A DNA stretch of 64,000 nucleotides from Porites lobata (taxonomy: Eukaryota; Cnidaria; Anthozoa; Scleractinia; Poritidae): contig CALNXK010000007.1 of assembly GCA_942486035.1 (NCBI GenBank), positions 6,215,001 to 6,279,000 on the forward strand, written 5' to 3'. Both the position numbers and the translations under genes were made by a program. This document shows positions 21,801 through 32,694 of the stretch, piece by piece (within the stretch, counting starts at the first letter, position 1; every line of letters begins with the position of its first letter). The notes below the pieces were generated by a model, which saw only the letters and a list, made by a program, of their open reading frames with translations, did no database searches and was not told the DNA's origin.

Positions 21801-23592
21801 ATGATTATAGAGCGATGGAGCAATAAACTGATGGTTAACAGACAGCTTTAAATCGTTTTTTAACATGGGCACAATAAATAGGAAATAACAAAGTCAAAAC
21901 TGCGTATCTTTTAAAGAATGCATGCTGTGTATTATAAAAAATAAAAATATCGTTCTGGTCGGACACCAACGATCACAGCGTACGTGGAAAATGACCATAT
22001 TGCTTTTACTGCGCTAACTGGCAGCCGTTTTTGGAGCAGACATGTCTTACTAAGCGGACCTAAACCTCAGAACACAAACTGTAGCGACATGCATGTTTTC
22101 TACTGCAGTAATGAGACATAAACAACAGACCTCAGGTCGCCTCCGAACGGCGAATAATACAATAGTGAAATGTTTTTTTCAAATTCATGCCCCTGGCAAG
22201 TGTTTCATTTCATCAATCATGTCCAAGTTTTGATGGTATACGTTCCATCGACAACACAAGCCGCCAAGTTCTCCTGAGCAAAGAATATTTCCTCTGATCT
22301 TCATTGCAACGATTCGGCAAATCTTTTGTCTCTCGCCACTTCTGCTAATGCGTATCTGATGTCAATTCTTTCCATCGTGAATACCGTTTGAACACTCCAA
22401 CTTTTCTTTGAGATTACAGCCACATAGTCCCATTAAACCAGATTGAAGTGACCTCCGAGACCTGAACTTCGATTGTATACAATTTAGTGGTTTCAGGACC
22501 CAGTGGTGTAATGCAAGATCTTCACTACGTTGTCCATGTACTATTGACTGACAGTTTTCTAGCCCCGCGCGGTTAATTTTTCCCTCGGGAGCCTCTCGAC
22601 CAATTGGAAATATCCGCACTCACAGAGTGCGAGTTGAAACGATTTTCGGGGGCCTTCCGTGCAGGCGCTCCCTCACCCCTTGCGTGTCTCCCTCGCGCGC
22701 GCCCGCTTTCTCTTTCGCCCGCTACTTCCAAGCGCCTGCGACGCAGGCTACTTTGGGACAATAAAGGGGACAAAATAAAAAGAACAGAATTGATCAACGA
22801 TTACAGTAAAGGGGGGCTAAAGATGATCGATGTTGCTAGTTTTAACCAGGCCCTAAAAATGAAATGGGTGAAAAGCTATTTAGATGATCAAGATACAGGG
22901 AAATGGAAGCTTTTTTTTAGAGGACCCAAAACCAAGACCTTTGGGCAAACATTATTAGCCTCAGAAAAAGCCTGTAAAACTGTTTACAAATCAATTATCG
23001 AAAAAAAGGCCACCACCCCTCTTAAAAGCCAGGGAAAATGGCTGTCTAAGGAAAATATAATAGGAAATGCGAGTGTGAACTGGGAGAATACATACCGCCT
23101 CCCCTTTCTGTGTACAACAGAAACAAAGTTACGAGTGTTCCAATTCATGTTCCTCCACAGACGAATAGCAACAAACGACTTCCTCTTTAAAATCGGCCTA
23201 AAACAAGCAGACTCCTGTTCTTTCTGCGGGGAATTTACTGAAACCCTTGCCCACTTGTTCTGGTATTGCAGTTACACTCAAAAATTCTGGAAAGACATTT
23301 ATCAATGGATAACTCAAAACACCACCTTAAACAAATCCACTGCCTTCTCTCCTCTTATCTGTCTTGGACTAATTGATAATATCTCTGATTTATTACTACA
23401 TCATCTTTTCCTTATCGCCAAACGATATATTTACACATGTAAGTTAAATAACTGCAACCCTGCGCTACAGGTTTATATACAAACCGTTATGAACTCCTTG
23501 GAAATTGAAAAAGAGATTGCCTGTAATAATAACAATATGTCCTCCTTCAAAAACAAATGGAGCCCTCTTAAACTTTGCCCCTCGGACAAATA
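18860..23592 (+). pseudogene. LINE ORF2: endonuclease-reverse transcriptase, broken
   Basis: APE endonuclease motifs: SLNVRGL, FLQEVH, GNIYAPN, GGDFN and TDHSL (about 18,985-19,680). RT motifs: FVDFEKAFDCIEW (near 20,790), RQGCPLSPYLF, and QYADDT with the catalytic Asp pair (near 21,090). The C-terminal domain has CSFCGE...HLFWYC (near 23,215). Frame is lost by a 1-nt deletion in an A-run near 20,108 and shifts near 20,500 and 20,568. A MITE splits the frame at 21,532-22,750. Stop at 23,590-23,592. Confidence 0.9.
21532..22750. mobile_element. TIR transposon (MITE) inside the LINE
   Basis: A 1,219-bp element with about 125-bp inverted ends starting TAGCCTGCGT(A/C)GCAGGCGCTTGG. It is flanked by the exact 8-bp duplication CTTTGGGA (21,524-21,531 and 22,751-22,758). 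Removing it rejoins the LINE frame as FLWD-NKGDK. Eight-base duplications suggest the hAT superfamily. No transposase. Confidence 0.88.
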
Positions 23593-23918
23593 AACTTGCT
23601 GTTATTAAATAATTCCAAAAGTTCCAAAAGTTAAAAGTGATGCAGAAACAAATGCAAATGCAAATCACCTTTTAGTTGGTAGGACAGACTCCTTATGTTT
23701 TTGTTGTATCGTGTTTTATTTTGCAATTTTGCAAATAGTAGTCAATTTTGTAAAATTGTTTTTTAGGCTTAATTAGTTGCAAATGCTGTAACATCGTATT
23801 TTTCCTTTATCTCTTGTACCTTGTTTTTATTTTTCGTCCATGTAAATGTAAGTATTGTCATTAGAAGTGTTGTAACCAAATAAATGTTATTAAAAAAAAT
23901 AATAATAAAAAAAAAAAA

Positions 23919-23932
23919 ATAACAGCACAGTG
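23919..23932. repeat. LINE target-site duplication, right
   Basis: Second copy of the 14-bp ATAACAGCACAGTG, directly after the A-rich tail of the LINE. Confidence 0.95.
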
Positions 23933-24074
23933 AATGAAACCTATTGGGCACCAAACGAACCCCAAAATAAAAATAAAGAGAGGTGTGCCGCAATGTACAA
24001 GGATTATAACAAAAACTATGGTTTGTTAGATGATTTGCCTTGTACAGAGCAAAGGCATGGGTATATATGTGAAA
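23933..24074 (+). pseudogene. Gene 2 CTLD exon, 3' part
   Basis: Continues the interrupted domain in frame: NETYWAPNEPQ, CAAMYKDYNKNYGLLDDLPC and GYICE, then phase-1 donor A|GTGAGT. The Ca2+-site position reads EPQ; WND is replaced by LDD. Confidence 0.88.
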
Positions 24075-24470
24075 GTGAGTATCATGTCATGTGTTGAATA
24101 TATACTAACAAACTATGGTATGGCTCAGAAACAACTCTGTCATTAAAGTGTTGTTATACAGTTGGTGCTTTTCCTATACGACAAATTAATTGTATAAAGC
24201 ACAAGAAACAATTATTTCATTGTATTTTATTATCAATTTGGTGTAAATGTATTTTGCCACGATGACAAATTAAACTATAAGGTATATCACAGTTCAACAA
24301 TGCATGGAAATACAACAGCTATTGGTTATGAAGCTAAAAACGACGAAAGCACAATGGAAAAAGTAATATGCCTTCTAGAATACTTAATACTTTCTATTCA
24401 CTCGAAGTATTCCTTTATTTCTACGCCCTGTACATGTATTCATGCCCTCGTTTCGCCATACCCTTTTCAG

Positions 24471-24551
24471 GTGTTCTGAAATCAGCAAAATGTTCAACTG
24501 ACACTACAACTGCGCCATTTACAAAGACTCTGACAAAAACTTCAACGACAG
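24471..24551 (+). pseudogene. Gene 2 Ser/Thr-rich stalk exon, donor lost
   Basis: Acceptor CCCTTTTCAG. An 81-nt block homologous to gene 3 exon 37,983-38,066 encodes a Thr-rich stalk (VLKSAKCSTDTTT...). After GACAG the sequence reads CTAAAATAAG, where gene 3 has GTAAGTTAAAATAG, so the normal donor is gone. Confidence 0.65.
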
Positions 24552-24786
24552 CTAAAATAAGTTGTTCCTAACGTTTTTTCTACTCATGTCGATACTTTGT
24601 ACTCAGTTTTATTCTGAATAAATAGATCATTACTTTAAATTCTGTTCTTTGAGCCAGTAACAAGTAAAAAGTTTCTCCGCCGTAGTTTCTGAATTATTTT
24701 TTCAGGTTATACATCGCTCATAACGTCAAGGCGGGTACTTGCTTTTCTCAGGCTTGACCCGTCTAACAGTGCAATTTTCCTTGCAG

Positions 24787-24838
24787 AGTCAACGAGTAAG
24801 CCAACAACGCAACGCACCACTATAGCAATAGAGTTCAA
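24787..24838 (+). pseudogene. Possible gene 2 Thr-rich exon
   Basis: Acceptor TTTTCCTTGCAG is good and the following frame (STSKPTTQRTTIA) is stalk-like. The end is unclear: GTAAGC occurs after only 9 nt, which would be a phase 1-1 microexon. No counterpart seen in gene 3. Confidence 0.35.
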
Positions 24839-24939
24839 GTCTCCAGTGCAAAAATTATTCATTCTTTATCTTAATTTCTTCTGTGATGCTTGTCAAACAT
24901 ATAGGACACTTATTTCTGATCAGTTTTTAGAATAAAGTG

Positions 24940-26430
24940 CCTTCCAGTCAAGAAGTGTCTAGAGTGCCTTACAGCCTCTATTATGGCCTAAGCTTCTTTC
25001 TCTATGGACGCGTGCTTTAGCTCACTTCCTCAGAGGGTTCGCGAGAAGAACGCCACGGGTCTTCCATTCTGGTTGAGCGTTGCTGCTAGCGCTGCTTCTG
25101 ATGCATCTGTTTCAACTTCAAATGGAATACTCTCGTCGACTGCGGTGACTACGGCATCTTCTTAAGACTTTCAAACGCTCCAATGGCTTGCTGAGTCAGT
25201 GGGAAAGATTTGCATCCAGCAATAGGCCTGATCCGATCTGAGAATTTTGGAATCCACGGACGTTGAGTCGTGTGGAAAAGGAAGCTCACGTAACGGTCGT
25301 AGTCGATCAGGAGCGGGTAAATGGTACTCCATCCTCGATGACATATCCAAAGATAGGGAGGCGCCAGGTGGGGAAATACACTTGTCAGTGTTGTAGCAAA
25401 TGTTCTTGCGTTTGGAATCTTCAAGAAAATGTTCCAAGTTTACACCATTTTCCTTCTGGTCCTTTCCACAAATAGTGATGTTGTCAAGGTAAAGAAAGGT
25501 AGCCTCGAGATCATTTTCCTCTACAAACTTCACCATCTTTCTCTGAAAACAAAATACACCATTTGTGACGCCAAAGGACTGAGGCGAGTGAACTTATGAG
25601 GTTGTTCCGAGCTTCAATCAAGGTTGTATAGGGCTTGTCTTATGGTCTGTGAGTAATCAATAGCTACAATCTTGGACAAAACTGTTGAGAAAATTGTATA
25701 TTTGGGCAACATTTTTCTAAAAATCGTAGCTGTACCGGTTCTTCCCTCTCCCCCTTCCCCCGAAAGCAATGTTATTGTGTATTCAAAAGAAAGCCTGATC
25801 CCTGGGCGTTTTTGGGAAGCAACATTGAATCGGGGGAAGGGGTTTTCTTCCCGCAAAGGTGTCGTTTTGGAAATGGTTTTGTTACGTAGGAAAGTGGACA
25901 TGATGGGGAAAACTTTTTCAAGTAGTTTTGTCCGGGATTGTAGCCTCTTCTTGTGGTTTTCATCCGTAATTACTACGACCTGTGCCCGCCATGGTGAGCG
26001 ACTTGGTTCTCTTATGCCTTCTCTTAGCAATCTTTTCACTTCGCCAGAACTGATCTTCTTCACTGTATCTCCGAGACTTACTAGCAATTTTATGGCAATC
26101 CGCGGTCGGGTTTACAAACAGTTCAGGGGGATCTACTTTCAGTGTACTAAGCCCATCGACAGACAGGGGTGGTTCGGAGCCACCATAATGGAAGACGACG
26201 CTTGAATGCTGCCATTGGAAATCAATTCCCAGGATGAGGTCAGGGCAAAGTTCAGGCAGAACAGACAGCTTGAAACCCTGGTACCTAGGACAGATAAGAC
26301 TCTCGCTATTACTACTGTCGAATAGAGCCGTGACTTGTATTCCTTCAATATCAACAGTTCCTGATGACTTTGAAAGAGATGTTGGAGTCCCTACAGGTAC
26401 TGTAGCGAGGGGCGCCCAGGCCGTCCCAGA
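24940..26430 (-). mobile_element. Ty3/gypsy-type retrotransposon remnant (PR, RT, RNase H)
   Basis: Reverse-strand pieces in pol order. A protease-like segment (ALFDSSNSES, active site already changed, near 26,310) is followed by the RT N-terminus (EVKRLLREGIREPSRSPWRAQVVV, near 26,030), an RT part with YLDNITICG (near 25,460), and RNase H (FEVETDASEAALAATLNQNGRPVAFFSRTL, near 25,090) with stops. Frameshifts, stops and internal deletion are obvious. The gag part lies at 29,717-30,370 across a LINE insertion. No LTRs found. Confidence 0.85.
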
Positions 26431-26617
26431 AAATTTACATTTGTTGACTTGGTTTGTTTACTGCCGGCAAAATGGATGGAAATTTATCCAGCATCAAAAC
26501 ATCTCCGAAAAGGAACTTAACAAGGGCGGACTACATCTTAATATTAAAGGTAATCAACAGTTTTTTAAGAACTTTCAGATGAGTTTAGGTTGAAATGATG
26601 CGCTATTCACCGATGCC

Positions 26618-29506
26618 GTGCCTATTCAATGTACAAAACGCAATACTGAGGAATCTCATGAGCCTACCTCAGTGTTGCCATCTCAACGAGGTTTTAAATT
26701 AGCCTCTTTAAATATCAATAAATTAATCACACACATTGATCAACTTAGAATTCTTCTAGCGCATAACGAAATAGATATTTTATCGATTAATGAAACTAAG
26801 CTCAATGAAACTATTAGCGACAATGAGGTCAACATCTCTGGCTATGATATAATTCGACGTGATAGAATTACAAACGGTGGAGGAGGAGTGTGTTTCTATG
26901 TGAAAAGTTCAATAAATTTTACCATACGAAATGATTTAAACATGGACAATCTTGAAAATCTATGTCTGGAAATTCAAAAACCTAGATCTAAACCGTTTGT
27001 TGTTGCCACGTGGTATAGACCACCTGATTCTCCTGTTGGTATTTTTTCACCTTTCAAAACTTTAATTGGGAAACTCGATTCCGAAAATATTGAATATTTT
27101 CTAATGGGAGACCTTAACTGCGACGTGATTGCTACTCGATATGACAATAATACATGCAAATTAATGAGTATCACTGATATTTATGGTCTACAGCAACTTA
27201 TCACTGAACCAACCAGAATAACTCCGACTTCTGCAACTTTGATTGATGTAATCTATACTAATTGTCCAGATAAAGTTGTGTGTTCGGGGGTTCGTCATAT
27301 CAGTATTAGCGATCATAGCATAGTTTTTGCCTATCGAAAATTATCCGTGAATGGAATGTCTGGTGGGCACAATGCTATAACCTACAGAAACTTTCGAAAA
27401 TTTAATCGAATAAATTTTCGGAATGATATTGCATCTCATTGTTGGGATCACATATACAATTCAACTGATCCCAATCAAATGTGGCTACAATGGAAATGCT
27501 CGTTTCTATCTATTGTTAACAAGCATGCTCCCTTGAGGACAATGCGTGTTCGCACGCGTAGTTCCCCATGGATTACATCTCAGCTTAAGAAACGAATGCA
27601 TGATCGGGATATTCTAAAGATTAAAGCAAGTAAATCGAATGATTCAAATGACTGGTCACTTTTTAAAAAACAACGCAATATAGTAAATAGCGAAATCAGA
27701 TTAGTCAAGCAAGCCTATTATCAAAATAGTTTTAACAAGCATACGGGCGATTCTAAAAAGACCAGGCAGACCATCAATGAACTTACTTCGCGAAAATCTG
27801 GGAAAAAATCGGTGACATCTCGGAAAGTAAATGGAGTATCAATAACAAATCCAACTGTGCTGTCGAACCAATTTAATAATCACTTTGCTACTATCGGTCC
27901 AGAACTTGCTAGCAATATTGATTCCTCAAATAGTGATGGTTATCAAAAGTACCTCACTGGCACAGATAAACGGTTTCAGCTCCATCCGACCAGTGAAAAT
28001 AAAGTTCTCTCACTTTTGAATCGTCTAAATAAGTCAAAGGCAGCTGGCCTTGACAAGATATCTGCTAGGCTCATTCGGGAATGTGCAGATCTCATTTGCA
28101 TTTCTATCCGTGATATTTTTAACCAGTCAATAAGTCAAGGCATATTTCCGGATGACTGGAAATGCGCAAAGGTCACCCCACTTTTTAAACAAGGCGATCG
28201 GGACGACTTAAACAATTATCGTCCAATTTCGGTGATCTCAGTTATGGCCAAGGTCTTTGAAAGAATCGTCTATGATCAATTATATGCCTACCTAGAAGAG
28301 CACAATATAATCTGTAAATATCAATCAGGCTTTCGCGCTATTCACTCAACCGTCACGGCTCTCCTTGAGGCCACGGACACTTGGGCGTACAATATTGACC
28401 GCGGTAAAATCAACGCCGTTGTTTTCTTAGATCTCAAAAAGGCCTTCGACACAGTTGACCATGAGATCCTTTTATCAAAATTAAGCAATTACGGCATATA
28501 TGGTAACGCGCACCAATGGTTTAAGTCGTATTTAGAGAATCGTACTCAAATGTGCTTCATCAACGGATCGCTCTCTCAAAGCTGTTTATTAAGTTGTGGT
28601 GTTCCCCAGGAGACGATTTTAGGTCCATTATTATTTCTGTTATACATCAACGATCTTCCAAACTGTCTTTCAAATTGTGAGCCGAGGATGTACGCTGATG
28701 ACACCCACCTTACGTACGCAGGTGATAATGCAGACAATATTCAGTTGCATCTAAATCAAGATTTAGAAAATGTTCACAATTGGCTGAGAGCAAACAAACT
28801 TACTCTAAATATGACTAAAACCGAATTTATGCTTATCGGATCTAGGCAGAGGCTAAGTACTCTCACAGAGTCCCCGACATTTGCAATTAATGATTTTGAA
28901 TTTAGCCAGGTCACTACTGCAAAATCACTTGGAGTGACCATCGATGACAGACTTGATTGGAGTGGCCATATCGAGAAAGTAACAAAGAAAGTCGCTTCTG
29001 GTATTGGGGCCATAAAACGAATAAGGCACCTTGTCCCTCAGGCGACCTTACAACTAATATATCAAGCTTTAATACAGCCACACTTTGATTATTGCAACAT
29101 TGTTTGGGGAAACTGTGGGATAACCTTACGGAATAAGGTTCAAAAGCTACAAAACAGAGCAGCCCGTGTTTTGACCTACTCAAGCTATGACGTAGATGCT
29201 GGTCACCTTTTCAAACTTCTAGGGTGGAAAAACCTAGCTTGCCAGCAACAATTTCAAAGAGCTACGATGGTTTACAGGTCTCTGCACGGGTTAGCTCCAA
29301 ACTATCTTAGTTCTAAATTTGAAAGACGAGAAGTCGCATATAACCTAAGGGACTCTGAAAATAAACTCAATGTTCCATTACCGCGCACAAACTATTACAA
29401 AAACAGCTTCAGCTATAGTGGCGCCATTCTCTGGAACAGTCTTCCTTGTAACTTAAGGGAAGCAGAGTCCCTTGGGCAATTTAAACGACTACTCAAAGAA
29501 CTGTAA
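26618..29506 (+). CDS. LINE ORF2: endonuclease-reverse transcriptase, open frame
   Basis: 962 codons without a stop. The APE endonuclease (about residues 25-240) has SLNINKL, NETKL, TWYRPP, MGDLNCD and ISDHS. The RT (about 480-760) has FLDLKKAFDTVDH and MYADDTHL. The C-terminal region (RAARVLTY, LWNSLP, FKRLLKEL) is of CR1/L2 type. The RT motif normally PQGSxLGPLLF reads PQETILGPLLF here, replacing a near-invariant glycine, so activity is doubtful despite the open frame. The first in-frame start is a weakly supported choice. Confidence 0.92.
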   Translation: MPIQCTKRNTEESHEPTSVLPSQRGFKLASLNINKLITHIDQLRILLAHNEIDILSINETKLNETISDNEVNISGYDIIRRDRITNGGGGVCFYVKSSINFTIRNDLNMDNLENLCLEIQKPRSKPFVVATWYRPPDSPVGIFSPFKTLIGKLDSENIEYFLMGDLNCDVIATRYDNNTCKLMSITDIYGLQQLITEPTRITPTSATLIDVIYTNCPDKVVCSGVRHISISDHSIVFAYRKLSVNGMSGGHNAITYRNFRKFNRINFRNDIASHCWDHIYNSTDPNQMWLQWKCSFLSIVNKHAPLRTMRVRTRSSPWITSQLKKRMHDRDILKIKASKSNDSNDWSLFKKQRNIVNSEIRLVKQAYYQNSFNKHTGDSKKTRQTINELTSRKSGKKSVTSRKVNGVSITNPTVLSNQFNNHFATIGPELASNIDSSNSDGYQKYLTGTDKRFQLHPTSENKVLSLLNRLNKSKAAGLDKISARLIRECADLICISIRDIFNQSISQGIFPDDWKCAKVTPLFKQGDRDDLNNYRPISVISVMAKVFERIVYDQLYAYLEEHNIICKYQSGFRAIHSTVTALLEATDTWAYNIDRGKINAVVFLDLKKAFDTVDHEILLSKLSNYGIYGNAHQWFKSYLENRTQMCFINGSLSQSCLLSCGVPQETILGPLLFLLYINDLPNCLSNCEPRMYADDTHLTYAGDNADNIQLHLNQDLENVHNWLRANKLTLNMTKTEFMLIGSRQRLSTLTESPTFAINDFEFSQVTTAKSLGVTIDDRLDWSGHIEKVTKKVASGIGAIKRIRHLVPQATLQLIYQALIQPHFDYCNIVWGNCGITLRNKVQKLQNRAARVLTYSSYDVDAGHLFKLLGWKNLACQQQFQRATMVYRSLHGLAPNYLSSKFERREVAYNLRDSENKLNVPLPRTNYYKNSFSYSGAILWNSLPCNLREAESLGQFKRLLKEL

Positions 29507-29611
29507 GGCACGGCATTCGTGGAAAGCAGCTTTTTTATTTAAATATTTTTATTATATTAGTATTAGGCATTTTTAAAGCTTACGAATTTTGTACCGTGGA
29601 CAAATAAAGAT

Positions 29612-29634
29612 TATCTATCTATCTATCTATCTAA

Positions 29635-29716
<82 letters not shown>
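29612..29716 (+). repeat. (ATCT)n microsatellite, LINE tail
   Basis: About 26 ATCT units with one AACT variant, directly after the LINE 3' UTR. Confidence 0.95.
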
Positions 29717-29717
<1 letters not shown>

Positions 29718-30370
29718 CCCTTCTACTGGCCTCTCGTCTGATACTTTGAGCAAATTACATGACGAGCTGGACACTTCAAACGGGGGTGCTTATTGTTTCC
29801 ACAGCAGAAGCAACTAGAGACTTCAGACGTCTATTGCAGCTAACGTGTTGGGATCTGGCTGGTCCTGCTCTGCCGCGAGGGCAGGGGTGCGATGGAATGC
29901 TGCGTTCGCCGATGGTGAAGGAACTGTATACGGTTCAGATCTGAGAGCTTCGAGCATGGTCTTCAAATCTCTCCAATAATCTCTGGTGGATTAAATGAGA
30001 CTGTAAGCCAGTAATAACAGCGTCCCATGTACTCTCTTCGCGATATTTTGTGCAGCTGTGACGCTTTGGGAATAACAGTCCTTGTGGAGAGTTTCCAAAG
30101 AGAGAGCTTGGAGCCGAATCGTCAAGTGTTCAAATGAGGCTGCCCGTACCGTGTGTCAAGAATATGACGGGTAGATATCTCTTTTCTTCGCTTCACAAAA
30201 AGAGCTTGTAATATTTCAACGACTGCTTCATATTTGAAAGATCGCGGGAGACACGAAATTCGCCAATACCTCAAGCTTGTCGAGACCCTCTCGTGGTAAG
30301 ACTGCCGCCACAAAGTTATCGAAGGTTAATCGTTTCCAATGAAGTCATTCTTTTGCTGTTCGGATCAGTT
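29717..30370 (-). mobile_element. Ty3/gypsy-type remnant, gag part
   Basis: The reverse strand encodes a retroviral-type zinc knuckle with spacing CX2CX4HX4C (near 29,800) followed by the start of a second knuckle. Upstream is gag-like sequence with several stops. It continues at 26,430 on the other side of the LINE, which therefore landed between gag and pol of an already decaying element. Confidence 0.7.
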
Positions 30371-30779
30371 TCCAGATAGCTGATTATTATTATTTTTTTT
30401 TATGTAAAGAAGACGATTGCCCTTTTAACTTAAGGCTTTAATCAGCTAATCTCTTACTAACAAGGATACAAGAAAACAAGGCGGTAAACTGCAACAAGCT
30501 AGATTCTTTACATACGGTCACTGAAAAGTCACTGACTGAGATTGTGGGCTCAGAAGAACAGGTACCCAAAAGTAAGAACGTCAGATCGAACAGTTCAAGG
30601 TCTTTCCGGTTACGGAGTACAACAGTAATATACTACTAGAAATACCTGAATCGCAGAATCCTTGCGAAGGACTTCTGGAGAACGGCAAGAAGTTGAAAGG
30701 GAAATAATAGGACAAATAAAGCAACAGGGAAGAAAATTTATAAATTTAAAAAAACTTAATTTTAAAAAAGAACTATATA

Positions 30780-30905
30780 ACTAAAAAAAGACTATACGTA
30801 AGGAAAAAGAAAGAAATTAAAGAGAGAAACTCGAACTCGGGACTTTCGGCACACCAGGCCGTTTCATTACCACTACTCCACGTTAAACACATTACGAAGA
30901 CGTTG
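30780..30905 (-). repeat. tRNA-like SINE fragment
   Basis: The reverse strand shows AGTAGTGGTAATGA (box A-like), a CGGC/GCCG stem with a 7-base loop, and AGTTCGAGT (box B-like). Pairing of the T arm is poor, so a tRNA-derived SINE or decayed tRNA is more likely than a working tRNA gene. Confidence 0.4.
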
Positions 30906-31168
30906 ATAATATTTTATTAAAAGCCTTTTAAGATTCTTGTATGCACTATTATGCTCAGACAACACCATCTACTCATAACGCAGAATAGTATAAGCACAGC
31001 GACAAGTTCATCTGCAAAGAAGAACCTGGATGTATCAAGTCAAACAAACAAACAAACAACCGTCTGTCCTCCGCCTTTCTGTCTCCTTTCATTTAATTCA
31101 TATATTGTTTTTTCTCTAAATAGTTAGAGAGCTTGTTTTGTTTTCAAGTTTTGTTTCTTTCTCTACAG
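30906..31168. other. Gene 2 intron before transmembrane exon
   Basis: Nothing recognised apart from an (ACAA)n-like run near 31,040. Confidence 0.4.
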
Positions 31169-31338
31169 ATCGTAACAAAATTCATACAGTACCATCTACG
31201 TCTGTTGATGATAGAAGATGTGGTAACGAAACTGATTCAGTGTCATGGGTAATGGCAGTCTTTATCGAAGGAGCAGTACTTGTTATGGCATTTGGATTTA
31301 TTGCAATCTTAGTTATAAAGTTACGGCGCGTAACTTAG
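31169..31338 (+). pseudogene. Gene 2 transmembrane exon
   Basis: Acceptor TTTCTCTACAG, then a Ser/Thr juxtamembrane stretch and helix WVMAVFIEGAVLVMAFGFIAILVI, then KLRR. The helix holds one Glu. The frame ends at TAG (31,336). A GTAACT donor at 31,330 is phase 0, while the gene 3 counterpart leaves phase 1, so the cytoplasmic exons cannot be joined in frame. The extracellular side has RCGNETDS. Confidence 0.65.
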
Positions 31339-31715
31339 AGCAGAGACGGACCTAGAGGCAAGTTCGTGGAATAATTAAGGAAAAGCATAATTCAGTTAAA
31401 TTCAAAATTTATATCAAGTTACAATTTGATAATTAAATAGGTGCTGTTGACAATTTACAAAGAAAAGGCAAGAAAGACAAAGATAAGTTTGCAGTTTGGT
31501 TATGAGAGAGAACTTTTAATACTCACGTAAACTCAGAATAACTGTAAAACAGAAATTAATATAAGTGCGTTCCTGTCAAAATTGAGATAAAAATGTCCCA
31601 ATACAGGTAAAGAACTTCGCTACAGTTACTATCCTATTCATCGTTACTTAAAGAGAACGTATCATCAAGTTTAGCACGTTGTTTATAATTATTTCTGTTT
31701 GCTACTTTTATGTAT

Positions 31716-31740
31716 ATGCAAGAGGTGAAGGTTCTGAAAG
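31716..31740 (+). pseudogene. Gene 2 25-nt cytoplasmic exon, acceptor lost
   Basis: Aligns with gene 3 exon 46,113-46,137 and keeps donor GAAAG|GTAGGC. The two bases before it read AT instead of AG. Confidence 0.5.
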
Positions 31741-31902
31741 GTAGGCAAGGGACTGCACAATGAACGCATTGCACTATCTTCATTTTTATTGCCATGTCAT
31801 TGTTAAGAAAGATTTTTACTTGCCTGTATAGTTCCCCCAAACTCTGTAAATAAAATTAATTATCAAGGAATTCATGCTATAAAATGCTGCATTTTTATCC
31901 AG

Positions 31903-32071
31903 GATTCAGCTTGAAAATCAGAGCAGTTCTTTGAATCCAGCACAAAGTGCAGAGGCCATACAACTCAGTGGGATGTCAGATGAAAACGGAGATAGAAGAC
32001 TCGACCTCGACACAACACAACATCCTCGCAGGACGGATTGTGGATACACAATGTTGAATCAGTGCACAATG
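31903..32071 (+). pseudogene. Gene 2 cytoplasmic exon with first YxxL
   Basis: Acceptor TTTTTATCCAG, donor GTAAGT, 169 nt, phase 2-0. It encodes IQLENQSSSL...RRTDCGYTMLNQCTM. Nearly colinear with gene 3 exon 46,330-46,495. The frame is open and both splice sites are good. DCGYTML supplies the first half of an ITAM-like motif. Confidence 0.75.
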
Positions 32072-32694
32072 GTAAGTCCAACTTCTTATGTGAAGGATTT
32101 ACAACTTAGAGGGTGTCGATATTTGATGCCCTACAACCAGTGCCTGGGTATTGGCACAAAATAGTGCTGTGTTCACACCTTGAGTACCCGATATGTAACA
32201 GTGCAATTTTACTCCATTTCGCTCTGTTAGACGCCATTTTGAAACTTAAGCTTAGCATGGGAGTAAAAACAGTGGATAACCCTGGAGCCATCAAAAACGA
32301 CGTTTATACAGGGACTTGGTGCCCACTTAATTAGTGCCAGAGTACAGTATGCACTCGGGAACGGGCACCGTGCCCGAATTTTGGCCCGGGTACTTGAAAA
32401 AAAGTTTCACATTTATCCTCAACGAGTACCATGCTGGCAGCAATTGTGAACGCTGCCTTGAATAACTGTGATTTAAAGAAGAAGAAGAGGACGCTCCTAG
32501 GGTTACTTATCATTGTATCTTTTCTCAGTTACACTATATACTTTTTAATCATTTTGAAATGGTTACAGTATTTAAGCTTATAGAGACGAACGTTGAGCTT
32601 CGGGGCTGGCGTCTGACAGCATGACTATTAATCTGGTAATTATTTATTCTTTTAGTTTCCTTTTCTAACTAATTCTTTCTTTCATTTATTCCAG

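Larger units (their letters stand above)
17525..23918 (+). mobile_element. L1-like non-LTR retrotransposon, dead copy
   Basis: Apparently full length: 124-bp 5' UTR, ORF1, ORF2, 3' UTR and an AATAAT/A-rich tail, bounded by a 14-bp duplication. ORF2 has three frameshifts and a 1.2-kb MITE. ORF1 of coiled-coil plus RRM type and an APE-type endonuclease place it in the L1/Tx1 group. Confidence 0.92.
26430..29716 (+). mobile_element. CR1/L2-like LINE with (ATCT)n tail
   Basis: Inserted in the Ty3-like remnant. The 5' part encodes only the end of ORF1 (HLN-containing C-terminus, stop at 26,591-26,593), so the copy looks 5'-truncated. ORF2 is complete. The 3' end is an (ATCT)n tract. A short tandem-repeat tail rather than poly(A) is typical of the CR1/L2 branch. 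Confidence 0.85.

Noticed and set aside
25672..26205. 177-codon plus-strand open frame
   Set aside because: It is the antisense of a Ty3-like reverse transcriptase remnant, which explains it better.
30780..30905. Functional tRNA gene
   Set aside because: Box A/B-like words are present, but T-arm and acceptor pairing are poor; a SINE or relic fits better.
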